64,000 nt of DNA from Sphingomonas sp. LY29 (GTDB lineage Bacteria > Pseudomonadota > Alphaproteobacteria > Sphingomonadales > Sphingomonadaceae), in NCBI RefSeq assembly GCF_035593985.1, contig NZ_CP141587.1, positions 2,354,001 to 2,418,000 on the forward strand, in the 5' to 3' direction. The notes under the pieces were generated by a model. The model was not told where the DNA came from. It saw only the letters and a program-made list of their open reading frames with translations, and ran no database searches. The position numbers were made by a program, and so were the translations under genes. Below are positions 8,986-17,565 of the stretch, piece by piece. Position 1 is the stretch's first letter. Every line of letters starts with the position of its first letter.

Positions 8986-9549
8986 ATGGGACAGTTGATT
9001 TCATTCGAGGAACGGGCCGTCGCGTCGCTGCGCGATCGCCTGGGTGCCGCCGAAAGCGCGAACGAAGATCTGATCGCCTTCGCGCGCGGCCATTCGGGCG
9101 CGACGGCCGCGATTCACGCTGCGGTGCTGTCGTTGATGGATGCCGACGACCTCGACGAACTGTTCGACGTGGTCACGTCGCAATGGCCGCGGATGCTGGG
9201 GCTCGACTCGGTCGGGATGGCCATCGTTGCGGACGGGCAGGGCTTTCGAGTCCACGGCGGCGGGATCGAGCATATCGAAGCGCGGATCGTCGATCGCGCG
9301 ATCGCCAGCCTCGAACCGATTACAATGCGCACTGTTACGCGCGGCCATGCGCTGTTCGGCGCCGCGGCAGATGGCATCCGTTCCGAAGCGCTGCTTCAAA
9401 TGGCGGCCGAAGCGCCGCTTCCTTATGGATTGCTGATGCTCGGACAGCGCGATGCAGCGTCGCTCGACGCGCGTCACGGCGCGCAATTGCTGGGATTCCT
9501 TGCCGACAGTCTTGGCGCTATGCTGCGTCGGTGGCTGATCGACCGCTAA
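8986..9549 (+). CDS. DUF484 family protein
   Basis: A 187-residue cytosolic protein of the DUF484 family, which has a GAF-like fold. It shows the helical N-terminus (SFEERAVASLRDRLGAAE) and the central segment LDSVGMAIVADGQGF. DUF484 genes commonly sit directly before xerC in proteobacteria, as here with two bases between stop and start. The biochemical role is unknown; context ties it to XerC expression or chromosome-dimer resolution. Confidence 0.85.
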   Translation: MGQLISFEERAVASLRDRLGAAESANEDLIAFARGHSGATAAIHAAVLSLMDADDLDELFDVVTSQWPRMLGLDSVGMAIVADGQGFRVHGGGIEHIEARIVDRAIASLEPITMRTVTRGHALFGAAADGIRSEALLQMAAEAPLPYGLLMLGQRDAASLDARHGAQLLGFLADSLGAMLRRWLIDR

Positions 9550-9551
9550 CC

Positions 9552-10463
9552 TTGTCGGAACACCCCGCGCGGGCACTGGCCCAGCGCTGGGACGGCTATC
9601 TGGCGCACGATCGCCGCCGCAGCCCCCATACCGTGCGCGCCTATGTCGCCACCGCGCATCGCTTCATCCAGTTTCTCGGCGAGTATCGCGGCGAAGAGAT
9701 CGGGCGTTTCTCGCTGCTCAACGTTGCGGCGGTCGACCTTCGCGCCTTTTTGGCCGACCGACGCCAAAGCGGGCTGGGCGCCTCGTCGGCTGCGCGTGAG
9801 ATGTCGGCAGTGCGCGCCTTCCTGACCTTCGCCGCCGAAGATGCCGGCAACGAACCGCAACTGCCAAGAACGCGAGCACCGAAGCGACCGAGGACCTTGC
9901 CGCGCCCTGCATCGCCGGAAGACGCCGTCGCCCTTGCCGAAGAGGCGGGGGCAGGGGCGCCGAATGATTGGCTTGCGGCCCGCGACACCGCGATTCTGCT
10001 CTTGCTCTACGGTGCTGGTCTTCGCGTTTCCGAAGCCATGAGCCTTACCGCGCGCGTGCTTCCGCTCGGCCAAGCGATGCGAGTGACTGGCAAGCGATCG
10101 AAGACGCGGATCGTCCCGCTCGTCCCCGCGGTGCGCGATGCGATTCAGGGCTATGCTGCGCTATGTCCCTATCCGCTGTCTGGCGATACGCCGATGTTCG
10201 TTGGGGCGAAGGGCGGGCCGCTCAACGCCGATCTGGTTCGCCGCGCGGTGCGTGGGGCGCGCTCGCGGTTGGGGCTTCCCGACAGCGTGACACCGCACGC
10301 CCTTCGCCATAGCTTCGCGACTCACCTGCTTGCGCGCGGCGCTGACTTGCGGTCGCTTCAGGAATTGCTGGGGCATGCCAGCCTGTCGTCAACCCAGATC
10401 TACACCGAGGTTGATGCGGGGCGCTTGCTCGACGTCTACCGTCACGCGCATCCGCGCGCCTGA
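9552..10463 (+). CDS. xerC: tyrosine recombinase XerC
   Basis: A 303-residue site-specific recombinase. The N-terminal SAM-like domain (residues about 8-95, RRRSPHTVRAYVATAHRF) is followed by the catalytic domain with the full set: Arg in GAGLRVSEA, Lys in TGKRSKTRIVPL, His-x-x-Arg in HALRHSFATHLL, His in LLGHASLS, and the nucleophile Tyr in STQIYTEV. With XerD and FtsK it resolves chromosome dimers at dif. The start is inferred as TTG at 9552, two bases after the DUF484 stop; the frame is open much further upstream but that part lies inside DUF484. Chromosomal context argues against a phage integrase. Confidence 0.9.
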   Translation: MSEHPARALAQRWDGYLAHDRRRSPHTVRAYVATAHRFIQFLGEYRGEEIGRFSLLNVAAVDLRAFLADRRQSGLGASSAAREMSAVRAFLTFAAEDAGNEPQLPRTRAPKRPRTLPRPASPEDAVALAEEAGAGAPNDWLAARDTAILLLLYGAGLRVSEAMSLTARVLPLGQAMRVTGKRSKTRIVPLVPAVRDAIQGYAALCPYPLSGDTPMFVGAKGGPLNADLVRRAVRGARSRLGLPDSVTPHALRHSFATHLLARGADLRSLQELLGHASLSSTQIYTEVDAGRLLDVYRHAHPRA

Positions 10464-10465
10464 GT

Positions 10466-11098
10466 TCAGGAATTCTTGTTTTCGCCGTCGTCGGCGTCGA
10501 CCGGCATGTCGCGATGGGTCCACACGCGGTAGATGTAGCCCAGCACGAGCGCACCGAGGATTGCGCTGGAGGCCGGACCAAGCAGCTTGTCGATATCGGC
10601 ATATTCCTCGCCGAGCTTATATCCCGCCGCCGCCAGGAGGGCGGTCCACCCTGCAGTGCCGAGCGTCGAGGCCCACAGGAAATTCTTGAATCGCATCTTG
10701 AGCAGGCCTGCCGGAATCGAGACGAGGCTGCGCACCGTAGGCAGCAGTCGGCCGATAAAGACGAAAAAGGTGCCATGGTCGGCAAACCAGCGTTCGGCGC
10801 GCTTCACCTCGGCCCAGTTCATCGTAATCCACCGACCCCAGCGACGAATGATCGGTTCGAGCCGCTGGATGCCGAGTGCGCGCGCGGCGAGATACCAAAG
10901 GATATTGCCCAGCATCGCGCCGGCGGTGCCCGCGGCGACAACCAGCCCATAATGAAGCTTGCCCTGGCCCGCCGCCACGCCCGCGATCGACATGATGATT
11001 TCGGACGGAATCGGCGGGAAGACCGTTTCCAGGAACATCAGGAAGGCAATGCCGAGATATCCGGTCTTGTCGATCAGATCGACGATCCAGTTGGTCAT
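10466..11098 (-). CDS. DedA family membrane protein
   Basis: A 210-residue inner-membrane protein with four to five hydrophobic segments. DedA hallmarks are the N-terminal FLMFLETVFPPIPSEIIM, the GNILWYLAARALG segment, and FVFIGRLLPTVRSLVSIPAG, whose Arg and Gly-Arg-Pro pattern is conserved in DedA/SNARE-associated proteins. Family members act as lipid (undecaprenyl-phosphate or phospholipid) flippases or transporters. ATG at 11098 overlaps the gshB stop (ATGA), so it is the distal gene of an operon with gshB. It converges on xerC with 2 bases between stops. Confidence 0.9.
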   Translation of the reverse strand: MTNWIVDLIDKTGYLGIAFLMFLETVFPPIPSEIIMSIAGVAAGQGKLHYGLVVAAGTAGAMLGNILWYLAARALGIQRLEPIIRRWGRWITMNWAEVKRAERWFADHGTFFVFIGRLLPTVRSLVSIPAGLLKMRFKNFLWASTLGTAGWTALLAAAGYKLGEEYADIDKLLGPASSAILGALVLGYIYRVWTHRDMPVDADDGENKNS

Positions 11099-12045
11099 CG
11101 CGACGCGACTTTTCGTTCGATCGCGTCCCAGATCATGCCCGGCGTATCGCTCCCATCGAATTGGTCGATCGCGACGATCCCGGTGGGCGAGGTGACGTTG
11201 ATTTCGGTGAGGTGTCCGCCGATCACGTCGATGCCGACGAACAGCAGGCCGCGCGCCTTCAACTCCGGCCCCAGCGCATCGCAGATTTCGCGCTCGCGAT
11301 CGCTGAGCTGGGTCGCGTGGGCGGTACCGCCAGCGGCCAGGTTGGAGCGGATTTCGCCCGCACCTGGTTTGCGATTGATTGCGCCGGCAACCTCGCCGTC
11401 GACGAGGACGATGCGCTTGTCTCCCTCGGCCACGGCCGGAAGGAAGGCCTGCGCAATGTAGGGTTCGCGCCAAACCTGCCCGAACAGTTCGGCAAGCGCG
11501 GCGAGATTCTGTCCGTCGCGCCCGATCCGAAAGACGGCGGCGCCGGCATTGCCATGCAACGGCTTGAGGACGATCTCGCCATGCTTGGCGTGGAAGACCT
11601 TAAGATCGGACAGCGATCGCGTGATCAGCGTCGGCGGCATGAAGTGCGAGAAGTCGAGGACGAACAGCTTCTCCGGCGCGTCGCGGACCGAGCGAGGATC
11701 GTTCACGACCAGCGTCTGGTCCGCAATCCGTTCGAGCAGGTATGTCGCAGTGATGTAGCCGATGTCGAACGGCGGATCTTGGCGCATCAGCACCACGTCG
11801 ACGTCGTCGACCAAATCGATGGCCGCCGGCTCGGCGGCGGTGAAGTGATTGCCCTGGACCGCCTGCACCGTTACCGCGCGGGCCAGCGCGGAGACGCGGC
11901 CGTCCTCATAGCCGAGGTCCTCGGCCAGATAGTGGTACAGGCGATGCCCGCGCGCTTGCGCCGACAGCATGAGGGCGAAGGTCGAATCGCCGGCAATGCC
12001 GATCGATTCGAGCGGATCCATCTGGACGGCGACACGAAGGCTCAT
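11095..12045 (-). CDS. gshB: glutathione synthetase
   Basis: A 316-residue ATP-grasp ligase that joins gamma-glutamylcysteine and glycine in the cytosol. It starts MSLRVAVQMDPLESI, contains VVLMRQDPPFDIGY at about residues 85-98, an ATP-grasp core (VLKPLHGNAGAAVFRIG), and the metal/nucleotide segment VGIDVIGGHLTEINVTSPTG. The length matches GshB. It lies upstream of dedA with a 4-base overlap and downstream of yraN. Glutathione reductase at the start of the window uses its product. Confidence 0.93.
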   Translation of the reverse strand: MSLRVAVQMDPLESIGIAGDSTFALMLSAQARGHRLYHYLAEDLGYEDGRVSALARAVTVQAVQGNHFTAAEPAAIDLVDDVDVVLMRQDPPFDIGYITATYLLERIADQTLVVNDPRSVRDAPEKLFVLDFSHFMPPTLITRSLSDLKVFHAKHGEIVLKPLHGNAGAAVFRIGRDGQNLAALAELFGQVWREPYIAQAFLPAVAEGDKRIVLVDGEVAGAINRKPGAGEIRSNLAAGGTAHATQLSDREREICDALGPELKARGLLFVGIDVIGGHLTEINVTSPTGIVAIDQFDGSDTPGMIWDAIERKVASR

Positions 12046-12076
12046 GTCGGGCGCCTAAAAGAAGGGGCGGGATTTG

Positions 12077-12427
12077 TCACCCGTGCCAGACATTGGTCAG
12101 GTGGCGAGGCAGGCGACCGGGGACGATGAACAGCGCGTCGATCCTTATGGTGTCGTCCGCCTTCGCATATCGGGGCGCCAGCCGCTCGGCGGCGACCGCG
12201 ACCCGCCTCAGCCGATGACGATCGAGCGACATGGCAGAAGCCTCCTCGCTTTGCCGTTGCTTGACCTCGACGAAGGCAAGCGTCCGTCCCCGCCGTGCAA
12301 CCAGATCAACTTCGCCGCCCGGCACGCGCGCCCGCTGCGCCACGATGCGCCAGCCATGAAGCCGCAGCCACCATGCGGCGATGGTCTCGGCACGCCGACC
12401 GCGAGCCTCGGCGAGCCGTCGCCTCAG
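12077..12427 (-). CDS. yraN: YraN family (UPF0102) endonuclease-like protein, probable CTG start
   Basis: A member of the UPF0102/YraN family with a restriction-endonuclease-like core: GGEVDLVARRG and AFVEVKQRQ give the E-D-ExK catalytic pattern. The family N-terminus (AEARGRRAETIAAWWLRLHG) is present in frame upstream of the only obvious start, a GTG at 12343, so that GTG would truncate the fold. No ATG, GTG or TTG lies farther up before the rsmI stop. A CTG at 12427-12425 overlaps the rsmI stop as CTGA and gives 116 residues, the normal family length. I therefore infer a CTG start with translational coupling. The function is unproven; yraN usually lies beside rsmI and lpoA, as here. Confidence 0.78.
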   Translation of the reverse strand: MRRRLAEARGRRAETIAAWWLRLHGWRIVAQRARVPGGEVDLVARRGRTLAFVEVKQRQSEEASAMSLDRHRLRRVAVAAERLAPRYAKADDTIRIDALFIVPGRLPRHLTNVWHG

Positions 12428-13263
12428 CCGTCTTGCCCAATTTCGAGGGCGCGGGCGTAAGCGCGCTTGCGTGGAATATTGAGCGACGTCGAAACCGCTG
12501 CCGCAGCCCGCGACGGCGTCATGCTGGCAAGAGCGTCGCGGAGCGCCTCATCCAGGTCGGCGTCGCTGGCTGCGGCACGCTCGGCGGGAGGACCAACGAC
12601 GATGACGATCTCGCCCCGCGGCGGGCTCGATGCAAATCGCTGGGCAAGATCGCCGAGCGTGCCCGTCACCGTCTCCTCGTGGAGCTTGCTGATTTCACGG
12701 ACCACCGCGGCATCGCGGTCGCCGAGGCCCTCGGCAAGCGCTGCGAGCGCGTCGGCGGTGCGCGGGCCGCTTTCGTAAAGCACCAGGCTGGCACGGATTG
12801 ACGCCACGTCGGCAATCGCGTCGCTACGCGCCTTGGCCTTGGCCGGCAGGAAGCCGAGGAAGAGAAAGCGATCGGTCGGAAGGCCCGCCAAGGTGAGCGC
12901 GGCGACGGCGGCACAGGCGCCGGGGAGGGTGTGGACGTCGATCCCTGCCTCCCGCGCGGCGCGCACCAGCTTGTAGCCGGGATCGGAGATTAGCGGGGTT
13001 CCGGCATCGCTGACGAGCGCAATCGACTGGCCCGCCATTTCGGACACCAGGCGGTCGCGAAGCGCGGCATCGCTATGGTCGTGATAGACCGACATCGGCG
13101 CGGTGGCTCCAAGGTGGGCGAGAAGCTTCGCAGTCACGCGCCTATCTTCGGCAAGGATGCGATCGACGCCGCGCAGCACGTCGGCGGCGCGCGCGGTGAT
13201 GTCGCCGAGATTGCCGATCGGCGTGGCGACGATGTAGAGGCCGGGGGACAAGGACGATTTCAT
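12424..13263 (-). CDS. rsmI: 16S rRNA (cytidine(1402)-2'-O)-methyltransferase
   Basis: A 279-residue tetrapyrrole-methylase-fold enzyme. It shows GLYIVATPIGNLGDIT at the start, AEDRRVTAKLL, ALVSDAGTPLISDPGY for SAM binding, and LYESGPRTADALAAL. RsmI methylates the ribose of C1402 in the decoding centre of 16S rRNA. ATG at 13263 is chosen because the protein then begins just before the family core; ATGs at 13281 and 13302 are possible and none has a clear ribosome site. It is divergent from the lpoA-like gene, and the two starts are only 16 bases apart. Confidence 0.92.
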   Translation of the reverse strand: MKSSLSPGLYIVATPIGNLGDITARAADVLRGVDRILAEDRRVTAKLLAHLGATAPMSVYHDHSDAALRDRLVSEMAGQSIALVSDAGTPLISDPGYKLVRAAREAGIDVHTLPGACAAVAALTLAGLPTDRFLFLGFLPAKAKARSDAIADVASIRASLVLYESGPRTADALAALAEGLGDRDAAVVREISKLHEETVTGTLGDLAQRFASSPPRGEIVIVVGPPAERAAASDADLDEALRDALASMTPSRAAAAVSTSLNIPRKRAYARALEIGQDG

Positions 13264-13279
13264 AAAGGCAGGCCAACGC

Positions 13280-14437
13280 ATGGCATCATCGCTGACGAAC
13301 ACGCAAGCGCGCCGCGCGATCCTGCTTGGCCTTGCCGGAGCGGCATTGGCGCTGGCGGGGTGCCAGACGGGTCGTCAAGGACCGCCACCGCCGTCCGGGC
13401 CGCTGCCCGGTCCGGTGCTGCCGCTTCCGCCGGGCGAGACGCCGAAGAATGGCGTCGCGGTGATCGTGCCGATCAGCGGGTCCGATGGTCCGGTGGGAAC
13501 CTCGATCGCCAATGCTGCCCGGCTTGCGCTCGCCGAAACGGGGGACAAGACCATTCGGCTCAGCGTCTATGATAGCGCCGCGGCGGGCGGCGCGGCGGCG
13601 GCCGCGAACAGAGCGATCGCCGACGGCAACCGGCTAATCCTTGGACCCTTGCTGGCGGAGGACGTCCGCGCCGCCGCCCCGGTCGCCCGGCGCGCCGACG
13701 TGCCCGTGATCGCCTTCACCAATGATAGCAGCGCGGCGGGCAACGGTGTGTTCGTCATGGGCCTGTCGCCCGACCAGTCGATCAACCGCGCGGTCGCCTT
13801 TGCGCGGGGACGCGGGTCGGCGCGCTTCGCCGCGCTGGTGCCGACCGGGCTTTACGGGCAGCGCGCCGCGCAGGCGCTGTTGGGCGCAGTCCGGCGGCAC
13901 GGTGGGTCAGTCGCCGCGATCGAGAATTTCAATCGCACGCCCGCCGCCGCTGGCGTTGCTGGGCGAAACCTTAACGCGCGCGGCGCATTCGACGCGGTCC
14001 TGATCGCCGACGCGGGCAGGGTCGCGGCCGCTGCCGGAGCAGCGGTCAAGGTCGGACCGCGGCGGATCGGAACCGAGCTTTGGGCCAACGACAAGACGCT
14101 GGGGCGGACGCCGGCGCTTCGCGGTGCCTGGTTTGCGGCCGCGCCCGATGTGCAATTCGATCGAATGGCGACTCGCTATCGCGCTCGTTACGGCAAGACG
14201 CCGTACCGACTGGCTAGCCTTGGATATGACGCGGTGCTCCTGGCGGTGCGGAGCGCGCGCGACTGGCCGATCGGTCGTCCGTTCCCTGCGCGAAAGCTGA
14301 TCGAACGCGACGGCTTCGGCGGCGTCGACGGGTCGTTTCGCTTCGGTCGTAACGGCGTCGCGGAGCGCTTGCTCGAGGTTCGGCAGGTAACCGCGAACGG
14401 GTCGATCGTGGTGTCGCCAGCCTCCGCGGCGTTCTAG
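13280..14437 (+). CDS. LpoA-like penicillin-binding protein activator lipoprotein
   Basis: A 385-residue lipoprotein. A signal peptide with lipobox LALAGC places the lipidated cysteine at residue 28. A Pro-rich linker (residues about 33-55) leads to a periplasmic-binding-protein-like type I domain (VAVIVPISGSDGPVG) through to the C-terminus, as in the C-terminal domain of LpoA and in PBP activators of alphaproteobacteria. The synteny rsmI / divergent lpoA / yraN supports this. The likely role is activation of a class A penicillin-binding protein from the outer membrane. A leucine/amide ABC-transporter binding protein is unlikely since no transporter genes are present. The TPR domain of enteric LpoA is absent. 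Confidence 0.75.
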   Translation: MASSLTNTQARRAILLGLAGAALALAGCQTGRQGPPPPSGPLPGPVLPLPPGETPKNGVAVIVPISGSDGPVGTSIANAARLALAETGDKTIRLSVYDSAAAGGAAAAANRAIADGNRLILGPLLAEDVRAAAPVARRADVPVIAFTNDSSAAGNGVFVMGLSPDQSINRAVAFARGRGSARFAALVPTGLYGQRAAQALLGAVRRHGGSVAAIENFNRTPAAAGVAGRNLNARGAFDAVLIADAGRVAAAAGAAVKVGPRRIGTELWANDKTLGRTPALRGAWFAAAPDVQFDRMATRYRARYGKTPYRLASLGYDAVLLAVRSARDWPIGRPFPARKLIERDGFGGVDGSFRFGRNGVAERLLEVRQVTANGSIVVSPASAAF

Positions 14438-15612
14438 GCGGCGATCTGCGCGAGTACCGAATCGAGCAGCAGGCGCCCGGTCCGGGTCGTCCGCAGGATG
14501 GGGCCATCGGTCGCGAGCAAGCCGCGCGTGACCATGGCCTGCACCGCTTCTTCGTCCACCAATCGCTTCACACCAACGCGTCTGGCGAGGGCAGCGGGGT
14601 CGATGCCCTCGGCCAAACGCAGGCCCATGACAAGCGCTTCGTCCGCCGCTTCGCTAGGAGTCAGCATCGCCTCCTCGCTCAGTCCGTGCCCGTTGCGCGC
14701 GATCGCGGAGAGGAAGTTTTCCGGCTTGCGATGACGCACGGTGCGCTGGCCCAATCGCCGCCCATGCGCACCGGGACCCACGCCGGCGTAATCGAGGTAG
14801 CGCCAATAGGCGAGATTGTGCCGGCTCTCACGTCCGGGACGGGCGTGGTTCGAAATTTCGTAGGCGGGCAGGCCGGCGGCGGCGGTGCGATCCTGGGTGA
14901 GATCGAACAGGTCCGCGCCAAGGTCGGGATCGAGCGGATCGAACTCTCGGCGCGCAACCATCGAGGCAAAGCGCGTGCCGGGCTCGACCGTCAGCTGGTA
15001 GAGCGAAAGATGCTCGGTCCCGAGCGCGAGCGCGCGTTCGAGCGCCGCCGACCAGCGACGCTCATCGTCACCGGGGAGCGCATAGATGAGGTCGAAGCTG
15101 ACACGGTTGACCGCTGACTGGGCAGCCTCAAGAGCGCGCTGCCCCTCCGAAGCGGAATGGGCGCGACCGAGGAACGCGAGGCTGGCGTCATCAAAGCTCT
15201 GAAGGCCAAGGCTGATCCGGTTCACGCCCGCTCGCGCCAGATCGGCGAACCGTTCGGCCTCGGCGCTGTTCGGATTTGCCTCCAGCGTGATCTCGATATC
15301 GTCGTCGGCGGGCCAATATCCTCGCGCTGCGCTGATCACTGCTTCCACCGTGGCCGGCGGCATCAGCGAGGGAGTGCCGCCGCCGAAAAAGATCGAAGTC
15401 AGGCGATGACCGGGGAGCAGCGCCGCTTCGTGAGCAAGGTCCCTCAACAGGGCGTCGCGCCAATGTTGCTGGTCGACGGACTCACGAACGTGACTGTTAA
15501 AGTCGCAATAGGGGCATTTCGAGACGCAAAACGGCCAGTGAACGTAGAGTGCGAGCGGGGGCGCTTGCGTTTGGCCCGCGTTAAGGCGGGCAAGGGTAGC
15601 GGTGGTGGCCAT
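14434..15612 (-). CDS. hemW: radical SAM heme chaperone HemW
   Basis: A 392-residue radical SAM protein related to oxygen-independent coproporphyrinogen oxidase. The cluster motif CVSKCPYC (CX3CX2C) lies at about residues 30-37 within LALYVHWPFC, followed by FFGGGTPSLM and the HemN-like C-terminal domain. The short N-terminus fits HemW, which delivers heme, rather than HemN. ATG at 15612 gives a normal length; the open frame continues upstream to 15762 without family sequence. The start codon overlaps the divergent CAP-protein start in one CATG. It overlaps the lpoA-like gene end by 4 bases. Confidence 0.85.
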   Translation of the reverse strand: MATTATLARLNAGQTQAPPLALYVHWPFCVSKCPYCDFNSHVRESVDQQHWRDALLRDLAHEAALLPGHRLTSIFFGGGTPSLMPPATVEAVISAARGYWPADDDIEITLEANPNSAEAERFADLARAGVNRISLGLQSFDDASLAFLGRAHSASEGQRALEAAQSAVNRVSFDLIYALPGDDERRWSAALERALALGTEHLSLYQLTVEPGTRFASMVARREFDPLDPDLGADLFDLTQDRTAAAGLPAYEISNHARPGRESRHNLAYWRYLDYAGVGPGAHGRRLGQRTVRHRKPENFLSAIARNGHGLSEEAMLTPSEAADEALVMGLRLAEGIDPAALARRVGVKRLVDEEAVQAMVTRGLLATDGPILRTTRTGRLLLDSVLAQIAA

Positions 15613-16168
15613 GATCGCGAAGCTCCTTACGGCGATGGCCGTCATCCTTCCAGCCGCCAGCGTCGCGGCCCCTCCGCATCGCATCGACATGCCCTGGGTC
15701 GACCGACGGCCCCAGCCGCGTGGAGCGGCCTTGCTGAAGGCCACGATGATGAAAGCACACAACGACGCACGGTCTGCGGTCGGGGCGGCGGCCCTGGTGT
15801 GGGATCCGGCGCTTGCGGCCGATGCGACCGTTTATGCCGCCGAGATGGCGCGCACCCGGGTGTTCCGCCATGACCCGCGTCCCGAACGGCGACGGCTGCA
15901 GGGTGAGAATATCTGGATGGGGACGCGCACCGGCTTTTCCTACGCGACGATGATCGGGCAGATGATCAACGAACGCCGCGACTTCCGCGCGGGCGCCTTC
16001 CCCAACGTCAGTCGAACGGGCAAATGGAGCGACGTCGGCCATTACAAGCAGGTCATCTGGCCGACGACGACGCGGGTAGGATGCGGGACCGCGGCGAACG
16101 CGACCGACGACTTTCTCGTCTGCCGCTACTCGCCGCGCGGGAACATGCCCGGAATCCAGCTGCCCTAG
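15611..16168 (+). CDS. CAP (SCP/PR1) domain secreted protein
   Basis: A 185-residue protein with an N-terminal signal peptide ([20 protein letters not shown]) and a CAP domain: [23 protein letters not shown], and [17 protein letters not shown] near the C-terminus, containing the usual His and the Cys that pairs with the VCRYSP Cys. Bacterial CAP proteins are periplasmic or secreted with mostly unknown function. ATG at 15611 is preferred over GTG codons at 15602 and 15605. It converges with rdgB, sharing 4 bases. Confidence 0.85.
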   Translation: MIAKLLTAMAVILPAASVAAPPHRIDMPWVDRRPQPRGAALLKATMMKAHNDARSAVGAAALVWDPALAADATVYAAEMARTRVFRHDPRPERRRLQGENIWMGTRTGFSYATMIGQMINERRDFRAGAFPNVSRTGKWSDVGHYKQVIWPTTTRVGCGTAANATDDFLVCRYSPRGNMPGIQLP

Positions 16169-16770
16169 TCGATCGCGTCGACCAGCTTGGCAAAGGCATC
16201 GGCGCGGTGGCTGATGCGGTGCTTCTCGGCGGGGTCGATCTCGCCGAAGGTCCGGTACATGCCGGCCGCGACGAACATCGCGTCATAGCCGAAGCCATTG
16301 GTGCCACGCGGCGGCCAGACCAGCGTGCCGTGCACCTTGCCTTCGAAGCTTTCGACCGTCCCATCGGGCCAGGCGAGCGAGAGCGCGCAGACGAAATGCG
16401 CGTCATGGCCAGCGTCGGGTCCTTCGGCCTCGACCTCGTTCCACACCCGCTCCATCGCGCGCCCAAAGTCGCGATTGCCCGCCTCGTCCTCGGCCCAACG
16501 CGCCGAATGAATACCGGGGCGTCCGTGGAGTGCATCGACACTGAGGCCGCTGTCGTCAGCGAGCGCGGGAAGCCCCGTCAGATCGGCGGATGAGCGAGCC
16601 TTCAGCTCGGCATTGTCGACGAACGTGACGCCGGTTTCCTCGGGCTCGGGCAGGTCGAGCTCGGCCGCGCCGACGCATTCGATCCCGTGCGGCGCGAGCA
16701 GGTCGCGAATCTCGCGAAGCTTGCCTGCGTTATGGGTCGCGATGACCAGCTTGGGCCCGATTGCCTTCAC
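16165..16770 (-). CDS. rdgB: non-canonical purine NTP pyrophosphatase (RdgB/HAM1)
   Basis: A 201-residue Ham1-family enzyme that hydrolyses dITP, ITP and XTP to monophosphates. Hallmarks: [15 protein letters not shown] near the start, [22 protein letters not shown] in the middle (split as [11 protein letters not shown] and [10 protein letters not shown]), and [13 protein letters not shown]. The start is GTG at 16770 in a GTGA overlap with the rph stop, indicating coupling; rph-rdgB is a common alphaproteobacterial pair. Confidence 0.93.
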   Translation of the reverse strand: MKAIGPKLVIATHNAGKLREIRDLLAPHGIECVGAAELDLPEPEETGVTFVDNAELKARSSADLTGLPALADDSGLSVDALHGRPGIHSARWAEDEAGNRDFGRAMERVWNEVEAEGPDAGHDAHFVCALSLAWPDGTVESFEGKVHGTLVWPPRGTNGFGYDAMFVAAGMYRTFGEIDPAEKHRISHRADAFAKLVDAID

Positions 16771-17483
16771 CGGCCGGTCGCTTTCAGCTGGGCCGCGAAG
16801 ATGTCCTTGCAGCCGATCTTGGCAAGGCGGAGCAGGCGGAGCAATGCTTCCTCGTCGAAGGTCGCACCCTCGGCGGTCAATTGCGCCTCGACGATGTTGC
16901 CGTCGCCGGTCAGCACGAAATTGCCGTCCGAATGCGCATTGCTGTCCTCGATATAATCCAAGTCGAGAACTGGCGTGCCGTCATGGATGCCGCAAGACAC
17001 CGCCGCGACCTGCGTGGTGATCGGGTCGGTCGCAAGCGCGCCCGATGCCATCAGCTTGTCGATCGCGATGCGAAGCGCCACCCAGGCGCCCGAGATGGAC
17101 GCCGTGCGGGTCCCGCCGTCCGCCTGGATGACGTCGCAATCGATCACGATCTGCCGCTCCCCAAGCGCCTTCAGATCAACGACCGCGCGGAGGCTGCGCC
17201 CGATCAGACGCTGGATTTCCTGGGTCCGGCCCGATTGCTTGCCCTTGGCGGCTTCACGATTTCCGCGAGTGTGGGTGGCGCGGGGCAGCATCCCATATTC
17301 AGCGGTCACCCAGCCGGAACCCTTGCCGCGAAGGAATGGCGGCACCTTTTCCTCGACGCTGGCAGTGACCAGCACGCGTGTATCGCCAAAGCTGACGAGG
17401 CAGGCGCCTTCGGCATGCTTGGTGAAGCCTGGCTCGAATGTCAGGTCGCGCATCTGGTCGGGGGTGCGGCCGCTGGGGCGCAT
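16767..17483 (-). CDS. rph: ribonuclease PH
   Basis: A 238-residue phosphorolytic 3'-5' exoribonuclease for tRNA 3' maturation. It begins [12 protein letters not shown], has [19 protein letters not shown], the phosphate-binding region [26 protein letters not shown] (cited by its [11 protein letters not shown] core), and [14 protein letters not shown]. It is full length. It is divergent from hrcA with about 82 bases between starts and is followed by rdgB. Confidence 0.95.
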   Translation of the reverse strand: MRPSGRTPDQMRDLTFEPGFTKHAEGACLVSFGDTRVLVTASVEEKVPPFLRGKGSGWVTAEYGMLPRATHTRGNREAAKGKQSGRTQEIQRLIGRSLRAVVDLKALGERQIVIDCDVIQADGGTRTASISGAWVALRIAIDKLMASGALATDPITTQVAAVSCGIHDGTPVLDLDYIEDSNAHSDGNFVLTGDGNIVEAQLTAEGATFDEEALLRLLRLAKIGCKDIFAAQLKATGR

Positions 17484-17565
17484 ATCATTCTCCGTGAAAT
17501 GTTGGTTGGCAGCGCCTTAGGCCCGGCGGTTCCGTTTTCCAACCGCGACCCCTACATGGGCCAGC

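Noticed and set aside
9552..10463. Tyrosine recombinase as integrase of a mobile element
   Set aside because: DUF484-xerC gene order, length and chromosomal neighbours fit XerC; no attachment repeats or phage genes are nearby.
17484..17565. CIRCE operator expected near hrcA
   Set aside because: No TTAGCACTC-N9-GAGTGCTAA or near match is visible in the rph-hrcA gap.
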